This document shows positions 62,691 to 64,000 of a DNA stretch of 64,000 nt, piece after piece (positions within the stretch are counted from its first letter, which is position 1; each line of letters starts with the position of its first letter). This DNA is from Flavonifractor sp. AGMB03687 (GTDB lineage: Bacteria; Bacillota; Clostridia; Oscillospirales; Oscillospiraceae): NCBI RefSeq assembly GCF_017811815.1, contig NZ_JADKZI010000007.1, positions 62,001-126,000 on the forward strand. Reading direction: 5' to 3'. The notes beneath the pieces were generated by a model, which was not told the DNA's origin, did no database searches, and saw only the letters and a program-made list of their open reading frames with translations. The position numbers and the translations under genes are program-made.

Positions 62691-64000
62691 ATGAAGATGA
62701 AAACGCATTCCGTATATATTCGCATGATGTCCTTGCTGCTCGCTGTTCTGTGTATTGTGGGCCTGTTCCCTGCCAGTGCGCTGGCTGCCAGCCCCAACAC
62801 CATTAAGTTGGAGGACTGCACCTACAACGGGGTCCACTATGACTCTCCCGCATTAGGGATTTGCTATATGCACCAGATGCAGTTTGATTTCAACGGCGAC
62901 AGCGTCATGGGCTTTTGCTCCGAAAAAGGCAAAGGCATGGGCTGGTCTTTGGAAGGTCATGAGTGGAACAGCCCCAAAGAAATCAACGACTCCACAGTGA
63001 AAATTATGATGGCATATTTCTATTGTCATACCAAAGGTATTTTCACTGACCGGGCACAAGCACTGGGCCTGGATGAAGTATGGGGCTCCGACTATACCTG
63101 GACTATGAATGCATGGGTGCAGGCAGTAGTTTGGCGGTATAAGGCCGGTCTGCTCTCTGATCCTGTGGTCGCCTGCGCGGAAGAATTGATGTATGTTTTC
63201 AACAACCTCAAACACACCAACTACACCAGCATTGATGAGGAACTGGATGGCTGGTCTTTCCGCGACAGGGCCCAGTACACTCTCGACCTCGGTGCAGAGG
63301 GTGTTTGGGGTGATTGCGCAGTATATGAATACAAATATGCTGGTCCCGGCTCCAATTACCACCCCGCCAATGATGTTCAGGCTGTATTCGTTGGCGAACT
63401 CACCATCACCCGCGAGCAGTACGAGCTTACCGTAAAGAAGGTAGACTCTACCAACCCCAGCAAGGGCCTTTCCGGTGCTCGGTTCCTCATCCAGTCCGCC
63501 AATGGCACCTATTCCAAGGAGTTTGTCACCGGGAGCGATGGAACCTATACGCTGTCGTCTTTGGATGCAGGCACTTATTCCGTAACTGAAATGGCCCCTC
63601 CGGAGGGGTACGAAATTGATAACGCAGGACCTCAGTATGTTGTTCTCCCCAACGAGAGCGGTACCACCGTCACAGTTACCTTTACTGATACTCCTGTCAT
63701 CACCAGTGAGGGCAGCATCCGCAAAGTGGATTCCGACGATCCCAGCAAGGGGCTGGCTGGTGCTGTGATTAAGATCGAGGGTGTCGATAACAGCTTTACC
63801 GGCACCTACACCACTGGTGTCGGAGGATATCTGCAGGATGTACCCTGGGATACGATGCCCGTCGGCTCTTATGTAGCCACTGAAGTCACCCCTCCGAACG
63901 GGTACACCATCAGCAAAGATCCTGATAAGGTCCGGCAGGAGTTCTATTGGGACGGCAAGAGCGATGTTGACCTTGTGTTCGAGAACGACGCAAAAGTAAA
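62691..64000 (+). CDS. Thioester/Cna-B surface adhesin, partial
   Basis: ATG at 62691 with GGAAAGGA upstream, open to the window edge (436 residues seen). Signal peptide to about residue 32, then a thioester-type domain with Cys 76 (MGFCSEKG) and Gln 144 (WVQAVVWRY), the pair that forms the internal bond in TED adhesins. Then SpaA/Cna-B repeats (LTVKKVDSTNPSKGLSGA; IRKVDSDDPSKGLAGA). An LPxTG-type anchor would lie beyond the edge. Confidence 0.88.
   Translation, partial: MKMKTHSVYIRMMSLLLAVLCIVGLFPASALAASPNTIKLEDCTYNGVHYDSPALGICYMHQMQFDFNGDSVMGFCSEKGKGMGWSLEGHEWNSPKEINDSTVKIMMAYFYCHTKGIFTDRAQALGLDEVWGSDYTWTMNAWVQAVVWRYKAGLLSDPVVACAEELMYVFNNLKHTNYTSIDEELDGWSFRDRAQYTLDLGAEGVWGDCAVYEYKYAGPGSNYHPANDVQAVFVGELTITREQYELTVKKVDSTNPSKGLSGARFLIQSANGTYSKEFVTGSDGTYTLSSLDAGTYSVTEMAPPEGYEIDNAGPQYVVLPNESGTTVTVTFTDTPVITSEGSIRKVDSDDPSKGLAGAVIKIEGVDNSFTGTYTTGVGGYLQDVPWDTMPVGSYVATEVTPPNGYTISKDPDKVRQEFYWDGKSDVDLVFENDAKV

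Larger units (their letters stand above)
46303..64000. mobile_element. ICE-like element, accessory region (continues to the right)
   Basis: All genes except the IS110 transposase run rightward, are tightly coupled, and belong to families typical of Tn1549-like ICEs of gut Firmicutes (ArdA, DUF4314, YodL-like, DUF3849, SpoVG, D12 methylase, sortase plus Cna-B adhesin). No integrase, relaxase or T4SS gene is inside the window, so completeness is not shown. Confidence 0.65.

Overview
The window looks like a chromosome segment from a gut-type anaerobic Firmicute of the Oscillospiraceae/Clostridia kind. The housekeeping part is GC-rich, uses strong AGGAGG-type ribosome binding sites and consensus sigma-A promoters, and carries FeoAB, CsoR, BMP-type nucleoside uptake, a thioredoxin reductase without NADPH motifs, and mobile elements of the type common in gut Clostridia. 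No rRNA is present, so the taxonomy is an inference.

Layout. (1) 1-3936: one end of an integrative (probably mobilisable) element lying against the 3' end of guaA. It has a RepA-like ATPase (cut by the window edge), a MobC-like protein, a tyrosine integrase, an excisionase-like protein, a repressor with a palindromic promoter-operator, and one AT-rich cargo gene. (2) 3937-36397: core chromosome, mostly on the minus strand: guaA (encoding a GMP synthetase that lacks its glutaminase active site), a BMP/ABC nucleoside importer operon, copper control (csoR, copA with a fused CopZ-like domain), an ArsR-trxB-trxA redox operon, Sir2, feoAB with a small Cys-rich partner, efp, a Xaa-Pro peptidase, rpsU, leuS, an ECF sigma/anti-sigma pair, an O-antigen-ligase-like protein, a glycosyltransferase, prfB, and tRNA-Leu and tRNA-fMet. 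(3) 36398-46302: a 9.9 kb integrative element inserted at the 3' end of tRNA-fMet, bounded by a perfect 45-bp direct repeat. It has an integrase, a repressor, winged-helix proteins, four copies of a dyad repeat, a sigma factor and a phage tape-measure protein, but no recognisable capsid, portal or terminase large-subunit gene. (4) 46303-64000: the accessory part of a large ICE-like element (Tn1549-like in style) running off the right edge. It has several ArdA-like antirestriction genes, YodL-like, DUF4314 and DUF3849 proteins, a solitary adenine methylase, SpoVG, an IS110-family insertion with a candidate bridge RNA, and a surface module with a membrane protein, a sortase broken by an amber codon, a CAP-domain protein and a thioester/Cna-B adhesin.

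How it fits together: two tRNA/guaA-targeted elements and one ICE-like element flank ordinary core genes. The ICE part reads as an anti-restriction plus cell-contact module. The 9.9 kb element is the best candidate for an undescribed system, because a tape-measure protein and a sigma factor carried without other virion genes suggest a phage satellite or a highly reduced prophage. Other points worth a second look are the GuaA without a glutaminase, the embedded CopZ start inside copA, the IS110 leader RNA, and the recurrent Met-Thr-type C-terminal tails of the ICE proteins.
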